Shown here in pieces: positions 18,370-26,232 of a stretch of 64,000 nucleotides of DNA (position 1 is the stretch's first letter; every line of letters starts with the position of its first letter). The stretch comes from Chryseobacterium piperi (lineage in GTDB: Bacteria; Bacteroidota; Bacteroidia; Flavobacteriales; Weeksellaceae). Both the position numbers and the translations under genes were made by a program. Where the stretch lies: NCBI RefSeq assembly GCF_002285635.2, contig NZ_CP023049.2, positions 1,116,001-1,180,000 of the forward strand. Direction: 5' to 3'. The notes under the pieces are model-generated. The model was not told the DNA's origin and ran no database searches. It was given only the letters and a program-made list of their open reading frames with translations.

Positions 18370-19209
18370 TTAAGGTTTATTTAATTTAATATGATACCTG
18401 CAAACGTAAAGCATTTCTGTATTCAGTTGTTCTTTTATATGGAATATCACTTCCGATAAAACCGAATCTTTATTATAGGTATATTCTCCTTCAACAGAAT
18501 ATCCATAATCCATGGGAATTTTCAATGTTTTTTGATAACTGTTTTCATAAATATCATCAAATTCCCTTGCTACATTTTTGCCTTTTCCTTTTATGCTGAC
18601 ATGAAATCCTCCCTCTTCAGATTTTGAGATCTCATACTGAGAATCATATGTAATTTCTTTTCCCGGAAACAGTGTAGATAAGGCTGTTCGTTTAGGAATA
18701 TCCTGAATATATTCTTCTTCATTGAAAACCGGTAATGGATAAAACAAAATCTGATACAGCATATTATGCTTAATATTGTTATCTATTTTATGAAATTCTT
18801 TGTCGTAAATATTGATCATTTCACCATAACTACTCCGAATCAGTTCATAAAAATATAATTCCTTTTTTATTTCTTTCCATTTAGCAAGAATTTCTTCTTT
18901 ATTTTCAACTTTGTCAATACTCTTATCAGGAGCAAGAAATAGATTTAAAGTATCTGTAGCTTTATTTACTTTTCCAAGAATTTCATAAAAAGGTTTCATC
19001 TGCCCATCTATAATAATGTTCTTTTGATCCAATACCTTTACCGTCATATGATTGTATTCTCCGGGGAGAATCATCCAGCTTTCTTCTATTTCGGTTTCGT
19101 TTGCTTTTCCTCTTCCTAATGTAAGATAAGACTTGGTATTAATGCTATAAGAGCCTTCTTTATACCATGCATATTTAAAACCTGTTAAATCTGTTTCTTT
19201 AAATATCAT
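18370..19209 (-). CDS. Unknown protein, first gene of the PAAR-lipase cassette
   Basis: The protein has 279 residues and no recognised family. It has no signal peptide or membrane span; the N-terminus MIFKETDLTGFKYAWYKEG is rich in aromatic residues, the middle is lysine/glutamate-rich (NKEEILAKWKEIKKELYFYE), and the C-terminal third looks beta-rich (EGEYTYNKDSVLSEVIFHI). It ends eleven bases before the effector gene, so co-transcription is likely. By position it could be an adaptor/chaperone that loads the effector on the spike; this is a guess from context only. Confidence 0.55.
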   Translation of the reverse strand: MIFKETDLTGFKYAWYKEGSYSINTKSYLTLGRGKANETEIEESWMILPGEYNHMTVKVLDQKNIIIDGQMKPFYEILGKVNKATDTLNLFLAPDKSIDKVENKEEILAKWKEIKKELYFYELIRSSYGEMINIYDKEFHKIDNNIKHNMLYQILFYPLPVFNEEEYIQDIPKRTALSTLFPGKEITYDSQYEISKSEEGGFHVSIKGKGKNVAREFDDIYENSYQKTLKIPMDYGYSVEGEYTYNKDSVLSEVIFHIKEQLNTEMLYVCRYHIKLNKP

Positions 19210-19667
19210 ATAATGTATCGCAGAGCGGTTTATTTAAATTGACTTTCTACTATTGCTCTATCAGAAAAGCATTTTTGCTTTTAAGAGCCAATAATGTTTA
19301 TTTCATATTGCTTCTCTTAGACTCATTTGATTTCAACCGAATCAGCGCTTCATGAGAAGAAATGGATAAAAATATCGGGATTGTTATTATAAATAGTATA
19401 ATTTTCTTCTGTGCAATGGTCAACCGGTTGTCTTTGTCCTGTTGACATCATGGCATGTTGATCTGATTTTTAAGATTAATATTTTGTGATTGTAGTGTAT
19501 ATCTCTAAATTATGAATAATAAAAACGGCCAACAAAGCAATTTTCATAAAAATTAAAAATTGTCGTAGTTCTACGACTTTTGTTATATCACAAAAGTTGA
19601 TAGGTATATCAGATATAAAAGTCAGCTATAGAAAGCTTAGAATGAAAATGATTGGCGAGAAAGTGAC
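19210..19667. other. Gene-free stretch between the effector cassette and nlpC-like gene
   Basis: No ORF with coding character is seen. It should hold the cassette promoter (upstream of 19209 on the minus strand); I find no exact TTTG/TAnnTTTG pair. Two abutting palindromes at 19562-19596 are listed separately. Confidence 0.4.
19562..19596. repeat. Two abutting inverted repeats
   Basis: GTCGTAG-TT-CTACGAC (19562-19577) is immediately followed by CTTTTGT-TATATC-ACAAAAG (19577-19596), sharing one base. The first is a near-continuous 16-base palindrome, the second a 7-pair arm with a 6-base centre. They could be a regulator site or short hairpins in the 3' region of the nlpC-like gene. Confidence 0.5.
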
Positions 19668-20240
19668 TTAAAGCACTCTTTGAGCATGAAGATAAGCCTT
19701 ATTCCAGTATTTTTCGTTGAGAGAAGAAATGATTACCCCTTTTGAAGTTGAAGCATGGATGAACCGAATCTCTCCATCACTACCTATATCATGAACAATT
19801 CCCACATGAGATACTCTGCTTCCTCCTCCTGTTGCAAAAAACAACAGATCGCCTGGTTTTACCTCATTAATATCTATTTTCTTACCGGCATCTGCCTGAT
19901 CAGACGATCTTCTCGGCAGCTTTTTGTCATTTTCTTCAAAAACCTTTACGGTAAATCCGGAACAGTCAAATCCGGAAGATGTATTTCCTCCAAACTTATA
20001 AGGAGTTCCTATGTATTTTTCGGCATCCTTCAGAATACTGTTGATAGAGCTAGGAACCCTTCCACTAAAATTAGAATCTAATCTTCTTAAATTTTCAGAT
20101 TTCACAACCGTTTTTGTTGTATTCTTCTTTTTTGTAGAAACACTTTTAGCACTTCCGCATGAAACGACTATGGAAGTTGCAATCAATAAAGCAGCCAACT
20201 GCTTTATACTCCTGTTTTTTTCAAATAATACCGGCGTCAT
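19668..20240 (-). CDS. NlpC/P60 (C40) family lipoprotein, cell-wall endopeptidase
   Basis: From the ATG at 20240 the protein has 190 residues with a lipobox IVVSC (Cys28). The NlpC/P60 domain shows the catalytic Cys in FDCSGFTVKVF, and His in VSHVGIVHD and RFIHAST. It should cleave the stem peptide of peptidoglycan. An in-frame ATG 13 codons earlier (20279) would lie at or before the transcription start predicted from the -7 box at 20277-20284, so the downstream start is preferred; it also gives a proper signal sequence. Confidence 0.9.
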   Translation of the reverse strand: MTPVLFEKNRSIKQLAALLIATSIVVSCGSAKSVSTKKKNTTKTVVKSENLRRLDSNFSGRVPSSINSILKDAEKYIGTPYKFGGNTSSGFDCSGFTVKVFEENDKKLPRRSSDQADAGKKIDINEVKPGDLLFFATGGGSRVSHVGIVHDIGSDGEIRFIHASTSKGVIISSLNEKYWNKAYLHAQRVL

Positions 20241-20276
20241 ATGTGTCTGATTTTTATTAGGATAACTAATTATCGA

Positions 20277-20284
20277 CAAATATA
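20277..20284 (-). promoter_or_regulatory. -7 box for the NlpC/P60 lipoprotein gene
   Basis: TATATTTG on the minus strand matches TAnnTTTG exactly; no clear TTTG is seen at the -33 position. It supports the start codon at 20240. Confidence 0.45.
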
Positions 20285-20346
20285 CATTTTATATTTTAAT
20301 TATATATATTCTATACTACAACTATATCATAAATATATGTTAAAAT

Positions 20347-20376
20347 TTTGTATTTAATTAATTATCATTATATTTG
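20347..20376 (+). promoter_or_regulatory. Promoter of the 216-residue unknown protein
   Basis: TTTG (20347-20350), an 18-base spacer and TATATTTG (20369-20376) match the consensus exactly; the ATG follows 17 bases later. Confidence 0.7.
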
Positions 20377-20393
20377 ACTCCAATTTTACAATT

Positions 20394-21044
20394 ATGGCTA
20401 CTTATGAAAGTTTAATTAAAATAACAGGATCCGTTGGGGATTTGGTTTTTTATACTTTGAATGGCAAAAATGTTGTTCGGAAGAAAAGCGGGTTTAATAA
20501 AAATGCTTTCAAAAAGAGCCCTTCCTATGAAAAAGTAAGGCAAAACAGTTCTGAGTTCGGGCATTGTTCTAAAATCGGAAAAATCATACGTCAAGCCCTT
20601 GATCCCCATATTAAAGCTGCACAGGATCCTCTACTCTATCAAAGTTTTGCAAAGCTGATGACAGAGATTAAAGATCTGGATTCCATTTCTGGAAGAGGTC
20701 AACGGAATGTAAAGAATGGTATTATTACAGAGGGTGGGAAAAAACTACTTACACAATTCCAATTCGGAAAAGTGGCTAATTGGGAGGATGCTGTCTCCGT
20801 TCAGTTAGGGCTTTGGGAGAATACCCTTCAATCTGATAAAAGTTTTAAAGGAGATGAAATCATTATCCTGAGTGTAAAAGTTGATTTTGACTTATACTCA
20901 ACCGAGCACTTTCAGCAAAAAATCTCTTTGCAGCAACCTATTCAAAACATACCATTTGAAAAACATTTTTCGGATGATGATCTTGTTTTCTATTTTGTGG
21001 TTTTACAAAATGAGGGGCAAATTGTAAATATGGGGTTTGTCTGA
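20394..21044 (+). CDS. Conserved Bacteroidota protein of unknown function
   Basis: The protein has 216 residues. The first half (YESLIKITGSVGDLVFYTLNGKNVVRKKSG, NSSEFGHCSKIGKIIRQAL) resembles a group of orphan flavobacterial proteins I have seen described only as hypothetical; the GSVGDLVFY and RxNSSEFG patterns recur in it. The C-terminal half looks beta-rich (IIILSVKVDFDLYS, LVFYFVVLQNEG). No signal peptide or membrane span. It is monocistronic and divergent from the NlpC/P60 gene, with its own strong promoter. Confidence 0.75.
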   Translation: MATYESLIKITGSVGDLVFYTLNGKNVVRKKSGFNKNAFKKSPSYEKVRQNSSEFGHCSKIGKIIRQALDPHIKAAQDPLLYQSFAKLMTEIKDLDSISGRGQRNVKNGIITEGGKKLLTQFQFGKVANWEDAVSVQLGLWENTLQSDKSFKGDEIIILSVKVDFDLYSTEHFQQKISLQQPIQNIPFEKHFSDDDLVFYFVVLQNEGQIVNMGFV

Positions 21045-21240
21045 GAATCAACTCACCTGAAAAGCTTTATTAAAAACCAAAAGTTAAACTCCTAAATAAT
21101 TCTGATAAATACATTATTTTTTAACTAAATAATATCTAGAATATTGGAAAGCCTAATCAGCTATATATAATCGATGAACATATTCGTGCATTCGTGGCAA
21201 CAATTTTGACTACAAATTCGTCGTCTCTATCACTAAAATA
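21045..21240. repeat. Intergenic stretch with one copy of a dispersed repeat
   Basis: Contains ATTCGTGCATTCGTGGCAA at about 21184-21202, the same core found as an inverted pair at 27765-27854. No gene is seen. Confidence 0.45.
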
Positions 21241-21268
21241 AAAAAGCCATCTCACATTGAGACAGCTT
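21241..21268 (-). terminator. Intrinsic terminator of the small lipoprotein gene
   Basis: On the minus strand AAGCTGTCTCA-ATG-TGAGATGGCTT pairs fully with two G-U pairs, followed by a T-run. It lies 25 bases after the stop at 21294. Confidence 0.7.
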
Positions 21269-21293
21269 CTTTAATATTTTGATTGCCAATATA

Positions 21294-21671
21294 TTATTGC
21301 TTTTTATCTTTCTCTCCGGCCCAAGATCCTGATCTTGCAGGATTCGGTACTGCATTCGTCCAGCTTCCGTTTCCTTTTTTATCTGTTCCTAACTTTCCTC
21401 TGAAATCTCCTTTTGAAGGTAAACCTACGGAAGCATTTAATTCCCCTGAATTATTCAGATGCCCCGTAATCTTATAATTTTCATCATTGATATCTGAATG
21501 CATGGTTCCGTTAACTGTTCCATCACTTCCCACTACAAAGTTCCAACCGCCTTTGTCACTTCCTTCATAAGTCCCGGACCAGGTTCCAATATAATCATAA
21601 ATAGTATCATCATCCGAGCTACATCCTATCAATGCAAAAGTCGTTAATAAAAGAAAGAAAAGTTTCTTCAT
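21294..21671 (-). CDS. Small lipoprotein of unknown function
   Basis: From MKKLFFLLLTTFALIGCSSDDD (start at 21671) the protein has 125 residues with a lipobox ALIGC and an acidic Ser/Asp tether (SSDDD), a frequent export context for Bacteroidota surface lipoproteins. The rest, GTWSGTYEGSDKGGWNFVVGSDG and later GSW-rich turns, looks like a small beta-barrel/lipocalin-like fold. An upstream in-frame extension to 21773 would hide the signal sequence and is rejected. Own terminator follows. Confidence 0.8.
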   Translation of the reverse strand: MKKLFFLLLTTFALIGCSSDDDTIYDYIGTWSGTYEGSDKGGWNFVVGSDGTVNGTMHSDINDENYKITGHLNNSGELNASVGLPSKGDFRGKLGTDKKGNGSWTNAVPNPARSGSWAGEKDKKQ

Positions 21672-22002
21672 AGTTTTATAAATAATTTTTATTAGATAAT
21701 CAAATTTGTGGAGAAACATATAAATCATTATGTGATCTTCACGTTTTTCAAAAGACTTTTTTGAATCTGGCAAATATATAATTTTAATTTAATTTTTTTA
21801 CTTTTTGCCTTACTATTTCTTTTATCCGCAAAAAATAATGCTTAAAAAAATAGTTTCATATCTATTGATAAATAAATTCTTTGATAACGACAATATTAAT
21901 TAATAAACTAGTAGCCAGATATTTAATGTAATAGCCTAATATTATATGGAAATTTAATCCTCAGAGTGATGAACACTATATTAAATAAAATGTAACAAAG
22001 TA

Positions 22003-22033
22003 TTTGTATATGTGGTATAAATACTTACTTTTG
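22003..22033 (+). promoter_or_regulatory. tRNA-Ala promoter
   Basis: TTTG (22003-22006), 19-base spacer, TACTTTTG (22026-22033). Transcription would begin near 22040, about 28 bases before the mature 5' end. Confidence 0.7.
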
Positions 22034-22067
22034 TACCGCTTTAGTAAAAAATAGCAATAAGAGAAAA

Positions 22068-22141
22068 GGGGAATTAGCTCATCTGGCTAGAGCGTTAGAC
22101 TGGCAGTCTAAAGGTGACGGGTTCGATCCCCGTATTCTCCA
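22068..22141 (+). tRNA. tRNA-Ala (anticodon GGC)
   Basis: A 74-base cloverleaf. The acceptor stem GGGGAAT pairs with ATTCTCC, with the G3-U70 wobble pair that is the alanine identity element. The D-arm GCTC/GAGC, anticodon arm TTAGA-CTGGCAG-TCTAA (anticodon GGC) and T-arm ACGGG-TTCGATC-CCCGT are all intact. CCA is not encoded. A promoter lies just upstream. Confidence 0.95.
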
Positions 22142-22250
22142 CTAAGCAGAGATTCAAAATTTCTTTGAAAACCCTGTTAAAATCTATTAATCCTATAATT
22201 CCTCGGAAATATAGGATTTTTTATTTTTAAAGAGCACCTAAATAATATTA

Positions 22251-22799
22251 TCATCCTTCAAAATCACCACAATCATGCTCTTTGAAAAGAGGTAATGCTT
22301 TTTCGGTTGTAAAATACCTGGATATTCTTTTATTATTTAATTCCAGTTTCTGACCTTCTACAGTCAGCTCGTAAACAGGTGCTTTATCTATCTGAGTTAA
22401 AATATAGGTTCTTCCTGTCGTTTTTAAAATCGTTCTGTTTCCTTTGGTAGTGAATGAGAAGTTGTCAATTTTAAAAGTATCCTTTTCATCACAAACGTTT
22501 GTCCATATCACTTTATCTTTTGTGATAGATAAGCTTGCTAAATCGCATGAATAACAATTGCCGGAGAACTCTATCCCATATTTCTCATAGACATTGGTAC
22601 TTTTAGCATCCAGTAGATCAATAGGAACTAACGTTGAAAAATCAACAGGTATATCTGGTTTTGAGATCGTATCCTCTACCGGAACAGTATCTCTTTTTAT
22701 CTCGGTAGAAGTTGCTTTATCTGCTTTCTTTTCTGTAGCAGGTGAACAGGAGGCCAGCAAAATGATTACAACTGAGCAGCCGGTTATTAGATTTTTCAT
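22251..22799 (-). CDS. Lipoprotein of unknown function
   Basis: The protein has 182 residues with a lipobox in MKNLITGCSVVIILLASCSPA, then a charged linker (about 22-50) rich in Lys, Thr and Asp. The globular part has three cysteine-containing segments (GNCYSCDLAS, TNVCDEKD, EHDCGDFEG), so two disulphides are possible. No family recognised. It stands alone between the tRNA gene and a divergent lipoprotein gene. Confidence 0.75.
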   Translation of the reverse strand: MKNLITGCSVVIILLASCSPATEKKADKATSTEIKRDTVPVEDTISKPDIPVDFSTLVPIDLLDAKSTNVYEKYGIEFSGNCYSCDLASLSITKDKVIWTNVCDEKDTFKIDNFSFTTKGNRTILKTTGRTYILTQIDKAPVYELTVEGQKLELNNKRISRYFTTEKALPLFKEHDCGDFEG

Positions 22800-22907
22800 T
22801 TTTATTAAAATAATTTATAATACTTAATATATCTTTTGCAAAATTGTTTAAAACAAGCCATTCAATATATCCCTGCTTTCAGCCATTTATTGCCTATATC
22901 AAGCGGT

Positions 22908-22942
22908 TTTGTTGGTCTCTTCCATCAATACTGATACCTTTG
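22908..22942 (+). promoter_or_regulatory. Promoter of the 201-residue lipoprotein gene
   Basis: TTTG at 22908-22911 (or TTGG at 22912-22915, 20 bases away) and TACCTTTG at 22935-22942; the ATG is 17 bases downstream. Confidence 0.6.
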
Positions 22943-22958
22943 GCCAAAAATATAGAAA

Positions 22959-23564
22959 ATGAAAACCTCATATCAATTCCTGATATCATCTGTGCTCGTT
23001 GTTTTTGTGGGATGTAATCAGCAAAATAAAATGCCGGAGACTAAGAAAGCACAAAAGGAAGTTACTCAAAAAGCCATAACATTGGCAGATTTCAAAAAAA
23101 TAAAAGGAGTGGATAATGTACAGGATGTGCCCTTTCAATTATTTACCAAGCTGGATTCTGTACAGTTTTTTGTAACTCCAAGTAAAGATGCTGCCCACCT
23201 GAAAATGGCTTACCATAAACTAGATAATTACTATGGATTTGAAGAGTTTGAGGACTTCTACTCTATTCATTTCAGCATTAACAATAATATCTCGAACAGC
23301 ATTGAAGCTTTTGTCCTGAAATCAGAATTCACAGCCGCATTTGAACTGACCTTACAAGGGGTGAACCTTTATGAGATCAGAAGCAGCACATTGAAGGAAT
23401 CGACAGATTTTAAGAACAAATCTTTTAAAAAATTCGGGACAATCGCTGAGATTTCAGAACAGGAATTTAAAGCCAACTCAAAAAACCGAATCGATGAAAC
23501 ACTGGTAAAAAATCCGAATATACAACTGCAGAATGATGATTGGGTATACTGTAAATTCCAGTGA
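22959..23564 (+). CDS. Lipoprotein of unknown function, 3' end altered by an IS insertion
   Basis: The protein has 201 residues with lipobox VFVGC (Cys19) and a Lys/Gln-rich linker. No family recognised. Its TGA stop (23562-23564) is the first three bases of the IS21-family element. If the element is removed with a CAG duplication, the frame reads CAG GAT TGA, so the original protein would have ended one residue later (FQD instead of FQ). The gene is therefore probably still functional. It has its own promoter and is divergent from the other lipoprotein gene. Confidence 0.7.
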   Translation: MKTSYQFLISSVLVVFVGCNQQNKMPETKKAQKEVTQKAITLADFKKIKGVDNVQDVPFQLFTKLDSVQFFVTPSKDAAHLKMAYHKLDNYYGFEEFEDFYSIHFSINNNISNSIEAFVLKSEFTAAFELTLQGVNLYEIRSSTLKESTDFKNKSFKKFGTIAEISEQEFKANSKNRIDETLVKNPNIQLQNDDWVYCKFQ

Positions 23565-23655
23565 TATTGACCACCTAATTCCTGATTAAATTGACCACTA
23601 AGAATGAAGTCAAAAAAGGTGTCTAAAAGATGGTTTAAAAATATAAAATAAATCT

Positions 23656-24399
23656 TTACTCTGAGCTGATTTTCTGATCAGCTTTTTTTCTTCTCATCGA
23701 TTCTCCTTTAAGGTCTATTCTCAGGGAGTTGTGAACCATTCTGTCAAGTATTGCATCGGCTATTGTTTGTTCCGCAATGACTTCATGCCAGGCACTTACA
23801 GGCAGTTGCGAAGCAATAATAGTGGAACGTTTTCCGTGTCTGTCTTCTATAATCTCCATAAAATCCTGACGTTTAAGATTATCCAGGGATTGTAATCCAA
23901 AATCATCAAGGATAATAAGATCCTGCTTTTCTATTCGGTCTATCTCTTTAAGGTAAGATCCGTCTGCCTTAGCCATCTTAAGCTTTGAGAAGAGTTTGTT
24001 GATGCTGAAGTACATGACTTTATATCCCATTGTACAGGCTTTGTATCCAATGGCAGTTGCGATAAAACTTTTTCCAACTCCTGTACTGCCTGTAATAAGA
24101 ATATTCTGTTTCTGTGATATAAAATCGCAGGAAGATAATCTTCCAATAGTATTCTTATCAATATTTCTGGAAGAAGAGGCCGTAATCTCTTCCATAAATG
24201 TCCTGTATCTGAACTTAGCTGTGGTAATCAATCTTTCTACCTTTCTGCTTTCCCTGTCGTCATACTCGGATTCAATCAAGTAGGCTATAAGTTCATCATT
24301 GGTATAGGAGATACTTCCTGTTTCCATTGTTGTGGAAAACGCCCTGTGCATCCCGTGGAGCTTTAAATGTTTCATTTTTTCTAATGTTGCCTGATTCAT
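23656..24399 (-). CDS. istB: IS21-family helper ATPase IstB
   Basis: The protein has 247 residues, a DnaA/DnaC-like AAA+ ATPase. Walker A is GSTGVGKSFIA and Walker B LIILDDFGLQ; the arginine-bearing segment RHGKRSTIIASQLPVSAWHE is typical. It delivers target DNA to the IstA transposase. The start lies 41 bases after the istA stop. Full length, no break. Confidence 0.95.
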   Translation of the reverse strand: MNQATLEKMKHLKLHGMHRAFSTTMETGSISYTNDELIAYLIESEYDDRESRKVERLITTAKFRYRTFMEEITASSSRNIDKNTIGRLSSCDFISQKQNILITGSTGVGKSFIATAIGYKACTMGYKVMYFSINKLFSKLKMAKADGSYLKEIDRIEKQDLIILDDFGLQSLDNLKRQDFMEIIEDRHGKRSTIIASQLPVSAWHEVIAEQTIADAILDRMVHNSLRIDLKGESMRRKKADQKISSE

Positions 24400-24440
24400 A
24401 GGTTTTGTATTAATGATTTAATTGTTAATGATTGTAGATG

Positions 24441-26000
24441 TTACTGATAGTATTTTCCGCCCCTTATGTTTTTGTGTTTAGGCAGTTTCTTTTCTTCAAA
24501 AAATGCATCGTCATCGGTTAGATTATCCAGCCCTCTTTCCAGAATACTTTTAATCATGGCAAGGCTGTATTTTTCATATCCCAACGCTCTTTTACAGGCA
24601 TTGTCAAGTCTTATGTTGCCGATCTTTTTTGATAATGAAAGGATTCCCAGGCAGGTTTTATAGGACTGCTCAGGATGCTGTTTCTTTTCCAGGATTTTGA
24701 TGATGTACTGCTCACAATATTCCCCGACAGACCTTCCCCAAGAGATAAACCGGGAGGGATTCCATTCAGTCATAAACTGATAAGATGAAGGCATATGTTC
24801 TTTTACAGTCGTATACTGATATTTAGCCAGGATTCTGTTATGGAATGCTATTCTGCGCTGGTCATAGTAAATCTCGACTGTATTTTTACTAAAAATAATG
24901 TTTACTTTTTTACCAATATAGCTGAACGGAACACTGTAATAATGCTGGTCTTTACTTAAATATACATGGCTGGTCTTATGAACGGTAGCACGTGCAGAAT
25001 GCTTGAGCTGGTACATCATAGCTGGTAGTGGGGATAATGCATGTCTTTCAACCTCACGGAAAACATCAGCCCTGGAATACTTCTTTCTTTTCATGGGAGC
25101 TTCATTATATCCTTCCAGCAGGTTTTCTATAGCTTTGTTCAATGCTTCCAGGCTAAAGAAGTGATCTTTACGCAATGGAGCAAAAATGCGGGTATACACA
25201 ATGCGTACCGCATTTTCAACCAAAGCCTTATCCTTGGGATGATAGGTACGCGTAGGAAGTATTGTAGTGCTATAGTGGGAAGCAAAATCCAGAAGAGAAT
25301 CAGTGATGACAGGTTCGTACTTATGGCTCTTTTTTACGGCTGTACGCAGGTTATCGGTAACAATAGCTGCGGGAACTCCTCCATAATAATGCAGGGTTTT
25401 GGTAAGACTTCCAAGAAAATCTTCTTTCCCCTGGGTTCTTGTAGCTTCTACGAAGGTCATGCCACTGGCTCCAAGTATGGATACGAAGACCTCAACTTCC
25501 TGTTGTTCTCCTGTTTCTTTATTAATAATGTGAAGTTTTTTTCCTGTATAATCCACAAAAAGTTTATCCCCAGCCTTATGTTCAATATGCATGGAAGGGT
25601 TCACCTTTTTACACCATTCCCGGTAATGATGGCAAAAGCGGGAATATTGGTAGCCTGAAGGGTATTTATCTATGTATTCTTCCCATAGCAGATAACGGGT
25701 GACCCCAACACGTTTTAGTTCTTTGGATATGTAAGGAAACAACGATTCAAGTTGTTTTTTAATATTGGCCTTATCCCTTATATCGGTTGGCGGAGTCTCG
25801 AATAAATCATCTAAATCTTCATCACTCAGCTCTATCAGCTCGTCATATGTAAGCTGGTGTTCATGGAACAGGCTGATATACTTTTTAGCAGTATTGCGTG
25901 AGATACCCAGTTGTTTGCTTATCCGCAATTTACTTACCCCCTGGGTGTATAATCGTAATAATTGTTTAATGTTCAACATGTCTATTCTTTTGTTAGCCAT
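24441..26000 (-). CDS. istA: IS21-family transposase IstA
   Basis: From MANKRIDMLNIKQLL (start at 26000) the protein has 519 residues. The N-terminal helix-turn-helix (LYTQGVSKLRISKQLGISRNTAKKY) precedes an rve/DDE domain (KLFVDYTGKKL, VTDNLRTAVKK, DKALVENAVRIVY) and a C-terminal Mu-type beta domain. The frame is open up to 26099, but that extension (IPEQIDH repeated) merely translates the terminal repeats, so I place the start at 26000. Confidence 0.93.
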   Translation of the reverse strand: MANKRIDMLNIKQLLRLYTQGVSKLRISKQLGISRNTAKKYISLFHEHQLTYDELIELSDEDLDDLFETPPTDIRDKANIKKQLESLFPYISKELKRVGVTRYLLWEEYIDKYPSGYQYSRFCHHYREWCKKVNPSMHIEHKAGDKLFVDYTGKKLHIINKETGEQQEVEVFVSILGASGMTFVEATRTQGKEDFLGSLTKTLHYYGGVPAAIVTDNLRTAVKKSHKYEPVITDSLLDFASHYSTTILPTRTYHPKDKALVENAVRIVYTRIFAPLRKDHFFSLEALNKAIENLLEGYNEAPMKRKKYSRADVFREVERHALSPLPAMMYQLKHSARATVHKTSHVYLSKDQHYYSVPFSYIGKKVNIIFSKNTVEIYYDQRRIAFHNRILAKYQYTTVKEHMPSSYQFMTEWNPSRFISWGRSVGEYCEQYIIKILEKKQHPEQSYKTCLGILSLSKKIGNIRLDNACKRALGYEKYSLAMIKSILERGLDNLTDDDAFFEEKKLPKHKNIRGGKYYQ

Positions 26001-26052
26001 TTGGTATTTTTTGGCTAAGTTATTCAAGACACGTTTTCTGACTTTTTTTTGG

Positions 26053-26143
26053 TGGTCAATTTGCTCAGGAATACCATGGTCAATTTGCTCAGGAATCAAC
26101 TGATCATTTTCACAGGATTGAGATGGTCAATTTTGAAGGATTC
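26053..26143. repeat. Four phased 23-24 base repeats at the IS21 right end
   Basis: TGGTCAATTTGCTCAGGAAT starts at 26053 and 26077; variants start at 26101 (TGATCATTTTCACAGGATTG) and 26124 (TGGTCAATTTTGAAGGATTC). Spacing is 24, 24 and 23. The fourth lies outside the proposed element boundary. Confidence 0.7.
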
Positions 26144-26232
26144 TACACTTGAGAAGAATTATCTTTTTTCTCCTGTGTACAGGCAGTTACTGAAGCCAAC
26201 ATTAAAAAGATACTGCATACTATTGTTTTCAT
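26143..26232 (-). CDS. Very small lipoprotein (29 residues)
   Basis: An ATG at 26232 opens a 29-codon frame with a complete lipoprotein signal: MKTIVCSIFLMLASVTAC, Cys18, then a hydrophilic mature part TQEKKDNSSQV. If real, the mature product is a 12-residue lipopeptide, entericidin-like in size only. It may equally be the surviving 5' end of a longer gene cut by rearrangements around the IS; its stop codon lies inside the fourth IS-like repeat unit. A weak -7-like TAATATTG is seen about 25-30 bases upstream. Confidence 0.4.
   Translation of the reverse strand: MKTIVCSIFLMLASVTACTQEKKDNSSQV

Larger units (their letters stand above)
23562..26112 (-). mobile_element. IS21-family insertion sequence (istA-istB)
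   Basis: Left end TGATATTGACCACCTAATTC and right end (reverse complement) TGAAAATGATCAGTTGATTC align, each followed by further TTGACCA units at 23-24 base spacing, as in IS21-type multi-site ends. The proposed element is 2,551 bp, begins TG and ends CA, and is flanked by CAG on both sides, a shorter duplication than the 4-8 bases usual for the family. Because repeat units continue in phase beyond 26112, the right boundary could be about 20 bases further out. Confidence 0.8.
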
